Source of the DNA: an uncultured Bacilli bacterium
GTDB lineage: Bacteria; Bacillota_I; Bacilli_A; RF39; UBA660
DNA: 32,522 nucleotides
NCBI GenBank assembly: GCA_934096755.1
Contig: CAKOMU010000003.1
Span: 1-32,522 of the forward strand
Reading direction: 5' to 3'
Shown: positions 24,226-32,282 of the stretch, piece by piece
How the letters are laid out: the number at the start of each line of letters is the position of its first letter
Position numbering within the stretch: the stretch's first letter is position 1
Notes under the pieces: model-generated
Seen by the model: the letters and a program-made list of their open reading frames with translations, nothing else
The model's database searches: none
Told to the model about the DNA's origin: nothing
Program-made: the position numbers and the translations under genes

Positions 24226-24660
24226 ATGAAATTAAAAGATATACCTAAAGATGAGTTAGAACTTATGGGATATGATGATATAGCTTTGTTAGTACTACAA
24301 GAAAATGGCAAAAAAATGCAATTAAAAGATATTTTTACTAAAGTTTGTCAAAGTCTTGAGTTACCTGAAAGTGTAGTAGATGAACAAATTATGGATTTTT
24401 TTGAACAATTATCAATAAATAAAAAATTCACAATGCTTGATAATGGTTATTGGGATTTACAAACTAGACATAATCTAGATATTGTCTTTGAAGACGATGA
24501 TGATGAAGATAGTGTCGACACTGTAATTGAAGAACCAGAAGAAAGCACAGATGATGATGAAGATATTTTTTATGATAAAGATGATGAAACTGATGATGTA
24601 GCAGATGATGACTTAGCGGATTTAGTTGTAGTGGATGACATCGATGAAAGTAATTTATAG
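24226..24660 (+). CDS. rpoE: DNA-directed RNA polymerase delta subunit
   Basis: Firmicute-specific polymerase subunit that increases specificity and recycling of RNA polymerase. 144 residues. The N-terminal HARE-HTH domain (about 1-88) includes LALLVLQENGKKMQLKDIF-like sequence and ends NGYWDLQTRH. The C-terminal 50 residues are almost only Asp, Glu and a few hydrophobics (EDDDDEDS and following), the nucleic-acid-mimicking tail typical of delta. Shorter than Bacillus RpoE (173). A GGAG ribosome binding site precedes the ATG. Confidence 0.93.
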   Translation: MKLKDIPKDELELMGYDDIALLVLQENGKKMQLKDIFTKVCQSLELPESVVDEQIMDFFEQLSINKKFTMLDNGYWDLQTRHNLDIVFEDDDDEDSVDTVIEEPEESTDDDEDIFYDKDDETDDVADDDLADLVVVDDIDESNL

Positions 24661-24694
24661 ATCTCTATAAAACTAGAAAAAAGGAGTGATATAA

Positions 24695-25756
24695 ATGTTT
24701 AATAGATTAGATGCTATAGTAAATAAATATGAAGAAATAAAAGAAGAATTATCTAAGCCAGAAGTATTAAATGATTTTAATAAAGTAAAAGAATTATCTA
24801 AAGAACAAAGTGATTTAGAACAAACAGTCAACACTTATAATGCATATAAAAAAGCTACTAATGATTTAGAAGAAGCCAAGTTAATGTTAGATGATGCTGA
24901 TTTAAAAAGTATTGCTGAAGAAGAAATAAATACATTAAATACGGAAATTGATAGACTTTATAGTGAATTAGAAATACTTTTAGTACCAAAAGATGAAAAC
25001 GATGGTAAAAATGTTGTTATGGAAATAAGAGGAGCTGCTGGTGGAGATGAAGCTAATATATTTGCTGGCGATTTATTCCGGATGTACTCATATTATGCTG
25101 AGGCTAACAACTGGAAAATAGAAATTATACATGAAATAGAAGGCGCTAGTGGTGGATATTCTCAAATTGAGTTTATGATTAAAGGAGCAAATGTTTATAG
25201 CAAATTAAAATATGAAAGTGGTTCGCATCGTGTACAAAGAGTCCCAGCTACTGAAACGCAAGGACGTGTGCATACCTCGACAGCAACTGTTTTGGTTATG
25301 CCAGAAGTCGAAACTCAAAATATTGATATCAAAGAAAGTGATTTAAAAATTGATGTGTACCATTCAAGTGGAGCAGGTGGACAATCTGTAAACACAGCCA
25401 ATTCTGCTGTAAGAATCACACACGTACCGACTGGAGTAGTTGTAACTTGTCAAACAGAAAGAAGTCAACTACGTAATAAAGAAAGAGCCATGCAATTATT
25501 AAAAATCAAAATTAATGATGAAATAATGCATAAACAAGAAAATGAAGTGGGAGCAGAAAGAAAATCTAAGATTGGTTCTGGAGATCGTTCAGAAAAAATA
25601 AGAACTTACAATTATCCTCAAAATAGAGTAACAGATCATCGTATTAATTTTTCTATAATGGCTTTAGACCGCGTTATGGATGGTGATCTTGAACCAGTCA
25701 TTGATGCTCTTATAAATGAAGATTTAAAATTGAAATTAGCTGGTATGTCTTTATAG
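24695..25756 (+). CDS. prfA: Peptide chain release factor 1
   Basis: Terminates translation at UAA and UAG. 353 residues. The catalytic GGQ sits in SSGAGGQSVNT. The codon-recognition tripeptide region is RVPATETQGRVHTS; the PAT motif marks RF1 rather than RF2 (which has SPF). AAAAAGGAGTG upstream supports the start. A terminator overlaps its 3' end, and prmC, whose product methylates the GGQ glutamine, follows 28 bases later, a functional pair. Confidence 0.97.
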   Translation: MFNRLDAIVNKYEEIKEELSKPEVLNDFNKVKELSKEQSDLEQTVNTYNAYKKATNDLEEAKLMLDDADLKSIAEEEINTLNTEIDRLYSELEILLVPKDENDGKNVVMEIRGAAGGDEANIFAGDLFRMYSYYAEANNWKIEIIHEIEGASGGYSQIEFMIKGANVYSKLKYESGSHRVQRVPATETQGRVHTSTATVLVMPEVETQNIDIKESDLKIDVYHSSGAGGQSVNTANSAVRITHVPTGVVVTCQTERSQLRNKERAMQLLKIKINDEIMHKQENEVGAERKSKIGSGDRSEKIRTYNYPQNRVTDHRINFSIMALDRVMDGDLEPVIDALINEDLKLKLAGMSL

Positions 25757-25770
25757 ATACCAGTTTTTTT
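25740..25770 (+). terminator. Terminator at the end of prfA
   Basis: The stem CTGGTAT/ATACCAG is interrupted by the prfA stop region and followed by seven Ts. It would attenuate transcription into prmC. Confidence 0.75.
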
Positions 25771-25784
25771 AAAAAAGGAGTTTT

Positions 25785-26507
25785 ATGAAACCAGAATATA
25801 TTAGTAAGCCGGATTGGGAAATACTTATTCATAAATATCCGGATCATAAATGGTTAGAACAAAAATTACAATCAGGTTATCCACCACAGTATTTAATTGG
25901 TAATGTCGAATTTCTAAATACCAAAATTTTAGTAGATGAAAGAGTTTTGATACCTCGATTTGAAACAGAAACTTTAGTGGATAACACGATTAAGTATGCT
26001 AATACAATCTTTTCTAAGTCACTTAATATTTTAGACTTAGGTACTGGTAGTGGATGTATTGCTATATCTTTAAAAAAAAATCTAGATGCTACTGTCACTG
26101 CTATAGATATTTCTTGTGAGGCTTTAGAAGTAGCTAAGAAAAACGCACAAATTAATAATGTTAATATAAAATTTATTAATCAAAATATGACTGATTCCTT
26201 AATAGATTATTATGATATTATTATTTCTAATCCTCCTTATATTCCCAAAGATGGTTTTGTTGAACAAAAAGTAAAAGATTATGAACCAAACCTTGCTTTA
26301 TTTGCAGAAGATGATGGATTATATTTTTATAAAACTATTATTACTAAACATTGGTCCCATCTTAATAAACCCGGCCTGATGGCCTTTGAAATTGGTGATC
26401 ATCAAAAAGAAAAATTAGAAAAAATGTTACAATTGCAAAAATTACATTATGTTTTTCAAAATGATTTGCAAGGATTACCACGTTATTTATTTATATTTAA
26501 TGAATAA
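25785..26507 (+). CDS. prmC: Release factor glutamine methyltransferase
   Basis: SAM-dependent enzyme that methylates the glutamine of the GGQ motif in release factors. 240 residues, shorter than E. coli PrmC because the N-terminal helical region is reduced to about 50 residues. PPQYLIGNVEFLN and RVLIPRFETETLV are the family's linker and arm. The SAM motif is ILDLGTGSGCIAISL and the catalytic motif is NPPY (around 148). AAAAAAGGAG supports the start. Confidence 0.95.
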   Translation: MKPEYISKPDWEILIHKYPDHKWLEQKLQSGYPPQYLIGNVEFLNTKILVDERVLIPRFETETLVDNTIKYANTIFSKSLNILDLGTGSGCIAISLKKNLDATVTAIDISCEALEVAKKNAQINNVNIKFINQNMTDSLIDYYDIIISNPPYIPKDGFVEQKVKDYEPNLALFAEDDGLYFYKTIITKHWSHLNKPGLMAFEIGDHQKEKLEKMLQLQKLHYVFQNDLQGLPRYLFIFNE

Positions 26508-26547
26508 ATTTAAAAGATAACTACCAATATGTGTTTAGGTGAACTCA

Positions 26548-27051
26548 ATGAAAAAAATAATTATTGGTCTATTTATACTTGTAGTATCGCTAAGTATCTT
26601 TAAGGGTAATTCTCAAAAAATAGTTATTCCCAAAGATGCCATAAGATTTCGAATTATTGCTAATAGTAATAGTATCGAAGATCAAAAAGAAAAAATATCA
26701 ATAAGAAAAGATTTAGAACCAGTCTTAAATACAATTCTTACCAATGCTAATTCGTTAAATGAAACCAAATCTTTAATTGATCAAAATATGCCCTCGATTA
26801 AAGATATTATTAATAAACATAATGTTAATTACAATATCAATTTTGGTCAAAATTATTTTCCCCAAAAAGAATATAAAGGCTTAAGTTATGCAGCTGGATA
26901 TTACGAATCTTTAGTAGTGACTTTAGGTGATGGTCTAGGCGATAATTGGTGGTGTGTTTTATTTCCACCCCTTTGCTTACTGGAAGCTGAAGAAGATAAA
27001 TATGACGAATATACATATACGACATATATTCAAGAATTACTTAAAATGTAA
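26548..27051 (+). CDS. spoIIR: Stage II sporulation protein R
   Basis: Forespore-secreted signal that activates the SpoIIGA protease and thereby pro-sigma-E in the mother cell. 167 residues from the ATG at 26548 (AGGTG six bases before; the GTG at 26539 lies in the ribosome binding site). An N-terminal hydrophobic signal segment is followed by the family signatures IRFRIIANSNSIEDQKEKISIRKDL and GDGLGDNWWCVLFPPLCLLE. The C-terminus is shorter than in Bacillus (224 residues). Position after prmC matches the prfA-prmC-spoIIR order of Bacillus. No convincing SigF promoter was recognised. Confidence 0.93.
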   Translation: MKKIIIGLFILVVSLSIFKGNSQKIVIPKDAIRFRIIANSNSIEDQKEKISIRKDLEPVLNTILTNANSLNETKSLIDQNMPSIKDIINKHNVNYNINFGQNYFPQKEYKGLSYAAGYYESLVVTLGDGLGDNWWCVLFPPLCLLEAEEDKYDEYTYTTYIQELLKM

Positions 27052-27067
27052 ACTCTCGATTAAATAG

Positions 27068-27103
27068 ATACCATAAAATATATACTTATGGTATTATTTT
27101 TTT
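27068..27103 (+). terminator. Terminator after spoIIR
   Basis: The nine-bp stem ATACCATAA/TTATGGTAT is followed by a run of seven Ts at 27097-27103, 17 bases after the stop. Confidence 0.8.
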
Positions 27104-27119
27104 AGAAAGAGGTGTTAAA

Positions 27120-27653
27120 ATGAACATTGGCAATAATATTGCAAAATACAGAAAGGAAAAGAAGCTAACTCAAGAAGAATTAGCAAAAATCATTAATGTA
27201 AGTAATAAAGCTATCAGTAGTTATGAAACAAATAGAAATATTCCCAATATAGAAACGTTAATATTGCTTTCACAAACATTAGATGTTACTATTAATGATT
27301 TACTAGGCATTAACAAAAATAACAGTGAAGAAATAAAAGATAAATATGAAAAAAAGAAAAATGAAGGTTTAAGAATTACTTTAATTATTGGTGTTTTTTC
27401 ATTATTATATATGTTTTTTAGTGAATATATGATTGCTGGATCTTTAACAGCCATGGCTAATGCTGGTGCAACGATTACAATGAAATCTATGTTCAAAGTT
27501 ATTTTAGAAAATTTAATAATATATGGTTTTGCAATTGTGTTTTTATATGGCTTGTATTACTTCAAAGTAGGCGAAAAGAAACCGCTAATTACAATTGCAA
27601 TAGAGACTTTACTATTAATTATTATTACAATTTTGTTTGCTATTTTCATATAG
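27120..27653 (+). CDS. XRE-family regulator with membrane domain
   Basis: 177 residues. The first 65 form a Cro/C1 HTH (IAKYRKEKKLTQEELAKIINVSNKAISSYE, then PNIETLILLSQTLDVTINDLLGI). A charged linker, KDKYEKKKNEG, is followed by three predicted membrane helices: about 84-103 (LRITLIIGVFSLLYMFFS), 125-147 (ILENLIIYGFAIVFLYGLYYF) and 154-177 (LITIAIETLLLIIITILFAIFI). It therefore appears membrane-tethered. GAGGTG precedes the ATG. It lies between spoIIR and the MntP-family gene, apparently as its own unit after a terminator. Target and signal unknown. Confidence 0.82.
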   Translation: MNIGNNIAKYRKEKKLTQEELAKIINVSNKAISSYETNRNIPNIETLILLSQTLDVTINDLLGINKNNSEEIKDKYEKKKNEGLRITLIIGVFSLLYMFFSEYMIAGSLTAMANAGATITMKSMFKVILENLIIYGFAIVFLYGLYYFKVGEKKPLITIAIETLLLIIITILFAIFI

Positions 27654-27700
27654 AAGATAATAAAAGTTAAATACATTCATATATATTTATTGGTGATAAC

Positions 27701-28237
27701 ATGTATGATTTAGTATCCATTATATTAATAGGTATTTCTTTATCAATGGATACTTTTTCTTTGTCATTAAGCATGGCATCTTTATCGAAAAATAGCAAGT
27801 ATTTGAAAATCTTTCCATTTATAGTTGGGTTATTTCATTTCTGTATGCCTTTACTAGGAGAAAAAATAGGTTTTACCATAACGCAAATTTTTAACGTAGC
27901 TAGTAATATCATTTTAGGATTAGTATTGATTATTTTAGGTATTAATTTAGCTATAAGTTATTTTAAAAACGAAGAAGTTAACATCGAACTTAATTTCATT
28001 AAAATTATTTTATTAGCGTTTAGTGTAAGTATTGATTCTTTTACAGTGGGTCTTGGCTTAAGTGATTTAACTAATTATTTTTACTTAGCTAGTTTTATTT
28101 TTAGCATTTTGAGTTTTTCTTTTACATTGCTAGGATTGATCATAGGTAAATACTCAGGTAACATATTAGGGCGGTATGCTACATTGTTAGGGATATTTTT
28201 GCTTTTAATATTAGGCGTTTTTCATATTTTTGTTTAG
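27701..28237 (+). CDS. MntP/YtaF-family membrane transporter
   Basis: 178 residues, six predicted membrane helices in two repeated halves. Each half starts with the family's Asp motif: GISLSMDTFSLSLSMA (residues 11-26) and AFSVSIDSFTVGLGLS (about 107-122). In MntP these aspartates serve Mn2+ export; the paralogue YtaF is associated with sporulation in Bacillus. Bacillus has mntP (ywlD) between spoIIR and rpiB, and this gene is in the same interval, which favours MntP. GGTGATAAC precedes the ATG. No Mn riboswitch is seen in the 47 bases upstream. Confidence 0.78.
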   Translation: MYDLVSIILIGISLSMDTFSLSLSMASLSKNSKYLKIFPFIVGLFHFCMPLLGEKIGFTITQIFNVASNIILGLVLIILGINLAISYFKNEEVNIELNFIKIILLAFSVSIDSFTVGLGLSDLTNYFYLASFIFSILSFSFTLLGLIIGKYSGNILGRYATLLGIFLLLILGVFHIFV

Positions 28238-28268
28238 TGTCAATAAAGTGCTAAATGTATTTCTATCG

Positions 28269-28297
28269 TTTACATCATTTTGTGGATTTGTTAAAAT
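28269..28297 (+). promoter_or_regulatory. Promoter of murA
   Basis: TTTACA (28269-28274) and TAAAAT (28292-28297) are 17 bases apart. A six-bp inverted repeat GCTAAT/ATTAGC (28308-28333) follows in the leader of about 55 nt, role unknown. Confidence 0.65.
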
Positions 28298-28357
28298 AAA
28301 ACTAGTAGCTAATCAAATTTTAAGTCAATTAGCCATACATTTTATTGGGGTGATAAT

Positions 28358-29611
28358 ATGAAGAGAATTATAATTGAAGGTCAACATCCACTAAGTGGTA
28401 AAATTAAAATTGGTGGTGCAAAAAATAGTGTAGTTGCACTTATACCCGCGGCTATTATGGCTGATGGAGAGGTAACTATCAGTAATGTTCCAAATATTTC
28501 TGACAAAGATGCTTTAATTGAAATTATAAAATTATTAAATGTCAAAGTAAATAGCTCTCAAGACAAAATTATTATGGATAGTACAAAGCTTATCAATAAT
28601 GTAATACCAGAGGACCTAAGTAATAAATTAAGGGCTTCTTACTATTTCATGGGTGCTTTGCTAGCTCGTTTTAAGCATGTTGAAATATATTTTCCAGGAG
28701 GATGCAATATAGGGAGCCGACCAATTGATTTGCATCTTAAAGGATTTGAAGCATTAGGCGCAAAAATAATTAAAGAGGAATCTAAATATATTATCGATGC
28801 TAAAGAGTTAAGAGGATCTAATATTTTCCTAGATTTTGCTTCAGTTGGTGCAACCATTAACATTATGTTTGCTGCTAGTATGGCTAATGGTAAAACCGTT
28901 ATAATGAACGCTGCCCGTGAAGCAGAAATTACGAATATCGCTGAATTGTTAAATGCAATGGGAGCAGATATTAAAGGAGCAGGAACAGATCAAATTACAA
29001 TAATAGGACAACCAAAATTGCATGGAGCAGAAATTAAAGTTATTCCTGATAGAATTGAAGCAGGAACATACGTAATTATGGGTGCCTTATTGGGGGATAA
29101 TTTAGAAATTGATGGACTTATTCCTGAACATAACATTGTATTATTAAATAAATTGCAAGAAATGGGTGTAGATTTTAAATTAGAAAATCACAAGATGATT
29201 TTAAATAAAACTAATCATTTACGGCCCACCAATGTAAGAACAGTCGTTTACCCAGGGTTTCCAACTGATCTAGGTCAACCAATTGCTGTATTGCTAACGC
29301 AGGCAGATGGTATATCGTTATTTGAGGAAACTATTTGGGAAAATAGAATGGGGCATGTAAAATACTTAAATCAAATGGGGGCTAAAATAGAAGCTGAACG
29401 CCAACATGCTAAAATTATCGGGCCAACTAAACTACATGGTGCCGAAATCACCGCCACTGATTTAAGAGCTGGTGCAGCCTTGGTTACCGCCGGTCTTATC
29501 GCTGATGGCGTTACAGTGATAAATGATGCAGAACATATTCTAAGAGGATATGAAAGAATTATCAATAAATTATCTAAAGTTGGTGCTAAGATAAAAATTG
29601 AAGAAATATAA
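28358..29611 (+). CDS. murA: UDP-N-acetylglucosamine 1-carboxyvinyltransferase
   Basis: First committed step of peptidoglycan synthesis: transfers enolpyruvate from PEP to UDP-GlcNAc. 417 residues, normal length. Lys22-Asn23 and the active-site Cys116 in PGGCNIGSRPIDLH are present, so fosfomycin should be able to bind. The late conserved VYPGFPTDLGQP and LRAGAALVTAGLIADG are also seen. GGGGTGATA precedes the ATG. In Bacillus, murAA also lies close to spoIID and spoIIQ, so this is probably the MurAA orthologue. Confidence 0.96.
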   Translation: MKRIIIEGQHPLSGKIKIGGAKNSVVALIPAAIMADGEVTISNVPNISDKDALIEIIKLLNVKVNSSQDKIIMDSTKLINNVIPEDLSNKLRASYYFMGALLARFKHVEIYFPGGCNIGSRPIDLHLKGFEALGAKIIKEESKYIIDAKELRGSNIFLDFASVGATINIMFAASMANGKTVIMNAAREAEITNIAELLNAMGADIKGAGTDQITIIGQPKLHGAEIKVIPDRIEAGTYVIMGALLGDNLEIDGLIPEHNIVLLNKLQEMGVDFKLENHKMILNKTNHLRPTNVRTVVYPGFPTDLGQPIAVLLTQADGISLFEETIWENRMGHVKYLNQMGAKIEAERQHAKIIGPTKLHGAEITATDLRAGAALVTAGLIADGVTVINDAEHILRGYERIINKLSKVGAKIKIEEI

Positions 29612-29647
29612 TGTAAAGAGAAATCTTTGCATTTTTTTTGGAGGATT

Positions 29648-30340
29648 ATGAAAAGAAGATATAAATTATTATTAATAATTTTCATAGGTGCCATGTTAAC
29701 AATTTTTATTAACAATTTAAGACCACAGAATAAAATAAATTTAGTATCGCTTGGCGATGGTTTTAGTTTAGGAATGACTCCTTATAATGTTGCTGGCTAC
29801 AGTTTTAATGATTATCTCAAAGAAGAGTTATTAACCAAACAATTACTAGGTGATTATAACAATGAATTTTCTTTATCACACTTAACTATTCATGAATTAA
29901 ATGAATACATGGATAAAAATGTATATGGTAATTCTTCTAAAATCCCAATAAAACAAACTTTAGATAAAGCTGATATTGTCACTATAGCGATCGGCGTCGA
30001 TGAACTAGCAGATTTGTCTTTACAAGGAAACATAAATAGTGAAAATATAAATAAATATATTACAGAGATGTCAAGATTTTTAACTAACTTGAGAAGTTTT
30101 TATACTAAAAAGATAATTATCATCGGTATCTATCCTGCTTACAAACTAGATAAAAAAGACGTAATTGAAATAAATGATAAATTAAAAAAATTATGTGGTA
30201 AATATCAAGCCGTTTTTTATGATTGTTTAGGTATTGCTTTAAATGCTAAGTATTATCTTACCAACAATAGTTGTTATTTTAATTATGAAGCCCATAAAAT
30301 TATTGCTAACGAACTTTTAAAACAACTTGCCAAAAATTGA
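29648..30340 (+). CDS. SGNH/GDSL-fold exported protein with degenerate active site
   Basis: 230 residues from the ATG at 29648 (GGAGG upstream; the upstream extension of the frame has no ribosome binding site). Basic N-terminus and one membrane helix (about 5-23), so anchored outside the membrane. The first SGNH block reads VSLGDGFSLGMTP, with Gly where the GDS nucleophile serine belongs. The third block reads IAIGVDEL instead of GxND. The last block keeps the His (YEAHKIIANEL) but lacks the DxxH aspartate. It may have lost esterase activity or use Ser (GFS) differently. It sits between murA and rpmE, near cell-wall and spore genes. Family placement is by motif pattern only. Confidence 0.65.
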   Translation: MKRRYKLLLIIFIGAMLTIFINNLRPQNKINLVSLGDGFSLGMTPYNVAGYSFNDYLKEELLTKQLLGDYNNEFSLSHLTIHELNEYMDKNVYGNSSKIPIKQTLDKADIVTIAIGVDELADLSLQGNINSENINKYITEMSRFLTNLRSFYTKKIIIIGIYPAYKLDKKDVIEINDKLKKLCGKYQAVFYDCLGIALNAKYYLTNNSCYFNYEAHKIIANELLKQLAKN

Positions 30341-30354
30341 AAATATGTTATAAT
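30327..30354 (+). promoter_or_regulatory. Promoter of rpmE
   Basis: TTGCCA (30327-30332), a 16-base spacer and extended -10 TGT-TATAAT (30346-30354). It overlaps the end of the SGNH gene. Confidence 0.75.
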
Positions 30355-30373
30355 AATCTAGAAATGAATTACT

Positions 30374-30391
30374 ATGTCATGAACTTGACAT
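30374..30391 (+). promoter_or_regulatory. Leader hairpin of rpmE
   Basis: ATGTCA and TGACAT form a perfect six-bp stem around TGAACT, ending four bases before the GGAAGGAG ribosome binding site. It may be a protein-responsive leader of the L31 type; its small size leaves doubt. Confidence 0.4.
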
Positions 30392-30407
30392 GGCGGAAGG
30401 AGAGAAT

Positions 30408-30620
30408 ATGAAAGCAAATATCCATCCAGATGTTAAAGATGCTACTGTAACTTGTGCATGTGGAGCAACATTTAAAACAAAATCAATTAAAGAACATATC
30501 GATGTTGAAATTTGTAGTGAATGTCATCCATTCTATACAGGAACACAAGGAAAAGCAAAGAAAACTGGAAACATTGAAAAATTTAATAAGAAATTTGGTT
30601 TAGATAAAGAACAAAATTAA
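30408..30620 (+). CDS. rpmE: 50S ribosomal protein bL31 (zinc-binding form)
   Basis: Large-subunit protein at the intersubunit bridge; 70 residues from the ATG at 30408 (GGAAGGAGAG upstream). It begins MKANIHPDVKDATVTCACG and has the four zinc ligands Cys16, Cys18, Cys36 and Cys39 (CACG and CSEC), so it is the C+ type that stores zinc. The conserved ICSECHPFYTG and FNKKFGL are present. Own promoter and terminator: a monocistronic unit. Confidence 0.96.
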   Translation: MKANIHPDVKDATVTCACGATFKTKSIKEHIDVEICSECHPFYTGTQGKAKKTGNIEKFNKKFGLDKEQN

Positions 30621-30636
30621 TTTTTTGTTTTTTTTC
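30610..30636 (+). terminator. Terminator after rpmE
   Basis: An AT-dominated stem AACAAAA/TTTTGTT spans the rpmE stop and is followed by eight Ts. The stem itself is weak. Confidence 0.55.
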
Positions 30637-30665
30637 TTTTTTTATGTTAAAATTTTTTATAGGAG

Positions 30666-31127
30666 ATGATTAAAATAAAAATATTTTTAGGTTATGATCA
30701 CCAGGGAGCCAAAATAAAAGAACAATTAATTAGTTATTTACAAGAAAATGGTGTTGAAGTAATTATTCCTGATATTGCCAACACCGAAACAGATGATTAT
30801 CCTGATTTTGCTCAATTTGTTTGTGAAAATGTTGTCAAAAATCAAGCTCTTGGTATTTTAGTATGTGGAACTGGTATTGGAATGAGTATCGCTGCTAATA
30901 AATTTAATGGTATTCGCTGTGCCAGAGTAACTAATGAAAATGATGCTTTTACAGCCAAGAATCATAATGGAGCGAATGTAATTGCTTTTAGTGCAAATAT
31001 TCCCTTTAGTGAAATAGAAAAAATTGTGGATAATTTTATTATGACTAAGGAAACGGATGAAGAAAGACATTTGCGTAGAATCAATAAAATAACCCAAATT
31101 GAAAAGGAACAAAAATGTATAAATTAG
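30666..31127 (+). CDS. rpiB: Ribose-5-phosphate isomerase B / RpiB-LacAB family sugar-phosphate isomerase
   Basis: Interconverts ribose 5-phosphate and ribulose 5-phosphate in the pentose phosphate pathway. Up to 153 residues. The N-terminal IFLGYDHQGAKIKEQL and the active-site loop VCGTGIGMSIAANK (Cys67) define the family; NDAFTAKNHNGANVIAF follows. AGGAG abuts the ATG at 30666 with no spacer. An ATA codon at 30675 would have ideal spacing and give the usual short N-terminus, so the true start is uncertain. Bacillus has rpiB (ywlF) in the same interval after mntP. Galactose-6-phosphate isomerase is less likely, as no lac genes are near. Confidence 0.9.
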   Translation: MIKIKIFLGYDHQGAKIKEQLISYLQENGVEVIIPDIANTETDDYPDFAQFVCENVVKNQALGILVCGTGIGMSIAANKFNGIRCARVTNENDAFTAKNHNGANVIAFSANIPFSEIEKIVDNFIMTKETDEERHLRRINKITQIEKEQKCIN

Positions 31128-31297
31128 CATTATATATCTTTTTTTCTTTTTTAGCTGCATATGGTCTCTCAGGTCTTAATTTTGAGGCAATTATTAAGCG
31201 ACATAAAACAGTAGAAGCTCGAGTATTAGTAATGGTTCTAAGCTTTTCACTAGGGTATTTATTAACTAATTTTGTTCTAGATTTTCTAAATATATAA
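31115..31297 (+). CDS. DUF1146 (YwzB-type) small membrane protein
   Basis: 60 residues with two predicted membrane helices: YKLALYIFFSFLAAYGLSG (about 2-20) and LVMVLSFSLGYLLTNFVLDF (about 38-57). They are joined by a basic loop, IIKRHKTVEARV. The pattern and size fit the DUF1146/YwzB family of Firmicutes, which in Bacillus lies near murAA and spoIID. The start codon lies inside the rpiB 3' end with AAGGAAC upstream, so the two are coupled. Function unknown in any organism I know of. Confidence 0.78.
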   Translation: MYKLALYIFFSFLAAYGLSGLNFEAIIKRHKTVEARVLVMVLSFSLGYLLTNFVLDFLNI

Positions 31298-31316
31298 TAT
31301 AATAAGATGAGGAAAA

Positions 31317-32240
31317 ATGAAAAATAAACACTATTTATTAATAATTTTCTTTTTAACAATCATTGCAATTGTAAGTAGTCCTAATAAAAAGACTACTTTT
31401 TTTTCTAATGAACAAACTATTACTTCAAAGCCTACAGATGTAATGGTTAAAATCAAAAACAGCACTACCAATAATATTGAAGAATTAAATTTGGAAGATT
31501 ATATAATCGGTGTTGTGGCTGGAGAAATGCCTGCTTCTTTTGAAATGGAGGCTTTAAAAGCACAAGCCATCGCTGCCAGAACCTATGCTTTATACAAAAT
31601 AAAGAGTAGTACAACCAATTATGATTTAGTAACAGATATTTCCAATCAAGTTTATCTTACCAAAGAAGACATGCAAAAAAAATGGTCTACTGATTATGAA
31701 AAATACTATAACAAGATAAAAGAAGCTGTCAATAGTACTAATAATTTAGTAATGACTTATAATGGTGAAGTCATTAACAGTTTTTACTTTGCCATCAGTA
31801 ATGGTTATACAGAAGATGTGACTGCTGTTTTTGGCGCTAGTGCAGATTACTTAAAAAGTGTTGAATCGATCGATACTAATGTTGCTAACTTTTTAAAAAC
31901 TATTAATTTATCTAAAACAGAATTTTGTCAAAAATTAAATATTAGTTGTAATACAATTTCTATTCAAGATATCAAACGTAACAACACCAATCATGTCGAA
32001 TCAATTACCATAAACAATCAAACTTTTAAAGGCACTACAGTAAGATCATTGCTAAATTTAAGATCGACAGACTTTACAATAGAAATAGCTAACGATGTTA
32101 AAATTACTACTAAAGGTTATGGTCATGGTGTAGGAATGAGTCAATATGGTGCTAATGAAATGGCAAAACTTAACCAGACATATCCAGAAATTCTTAAGCA
32201 TTATTATCAAAATATCAAAATAGAACAAATCAACGTATAA
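31317..32240 (+). CDS. spoIID: Stage II sporulation protein D (spore lytic transglycosylase)
   Basis: Mother-cell cell-wall hydrolase that drives engulfment of the forespore. 307 residues. An N-terminal membrane helix (about 5-21) anchors it. The SpoIID domain begins LNLEDYIIGVVAGEMP with the catalytic Glu70 in GEMP, then EALKAQAIAARTYAL, and ends GYGHGVGMSQYGANEMA. GAGGAAAA precedes the ATG. It is followed 42 bases later by the spoIIQ-like gene, as in Bacillus where murAA, spoIID and spoIIQ are close together. Amidase enhancer LytB is a related family but the sporulation context decides. Confidence 0.95.
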   Translation: MKNKHYLLIIFFLTIIAIVSSPNKKTTFFSNEQTITSKPTDVMVKIKNSTTNNIEELNLEDYIIGVVAGEMPASFEMEALKAQAIAARTYALYKIKSSTTNYDLVTDISNQVYLTKEDMQKKWSTDYEKYYNKIKEAVNSTNNLVMTYNGEVINSFYFAISNGYTEDVTAVFGASADYLKSVESIDTNVANFLKTINLSKTEFCQKLNISCNTISIQDIKRNNTNHVESITINNQTFKGTTVRSLLNLRSTDFTIEIANDVKITTKGYGHGVGMSQYGANEMAKLNQTYPEILKHYYQNIKIEQINV

Positions 32241-32282
32241 ATTATTTTAAATATTACCATACTTTAAGTAGGATGGTGGAAA

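Noticed and set aside
26507..26548. SigF-type promoter before spoIIR
   Set aside because: GAATA and a CAATATG-like element exist, but spacing and the -10 match are poor, so I did not annotate it.
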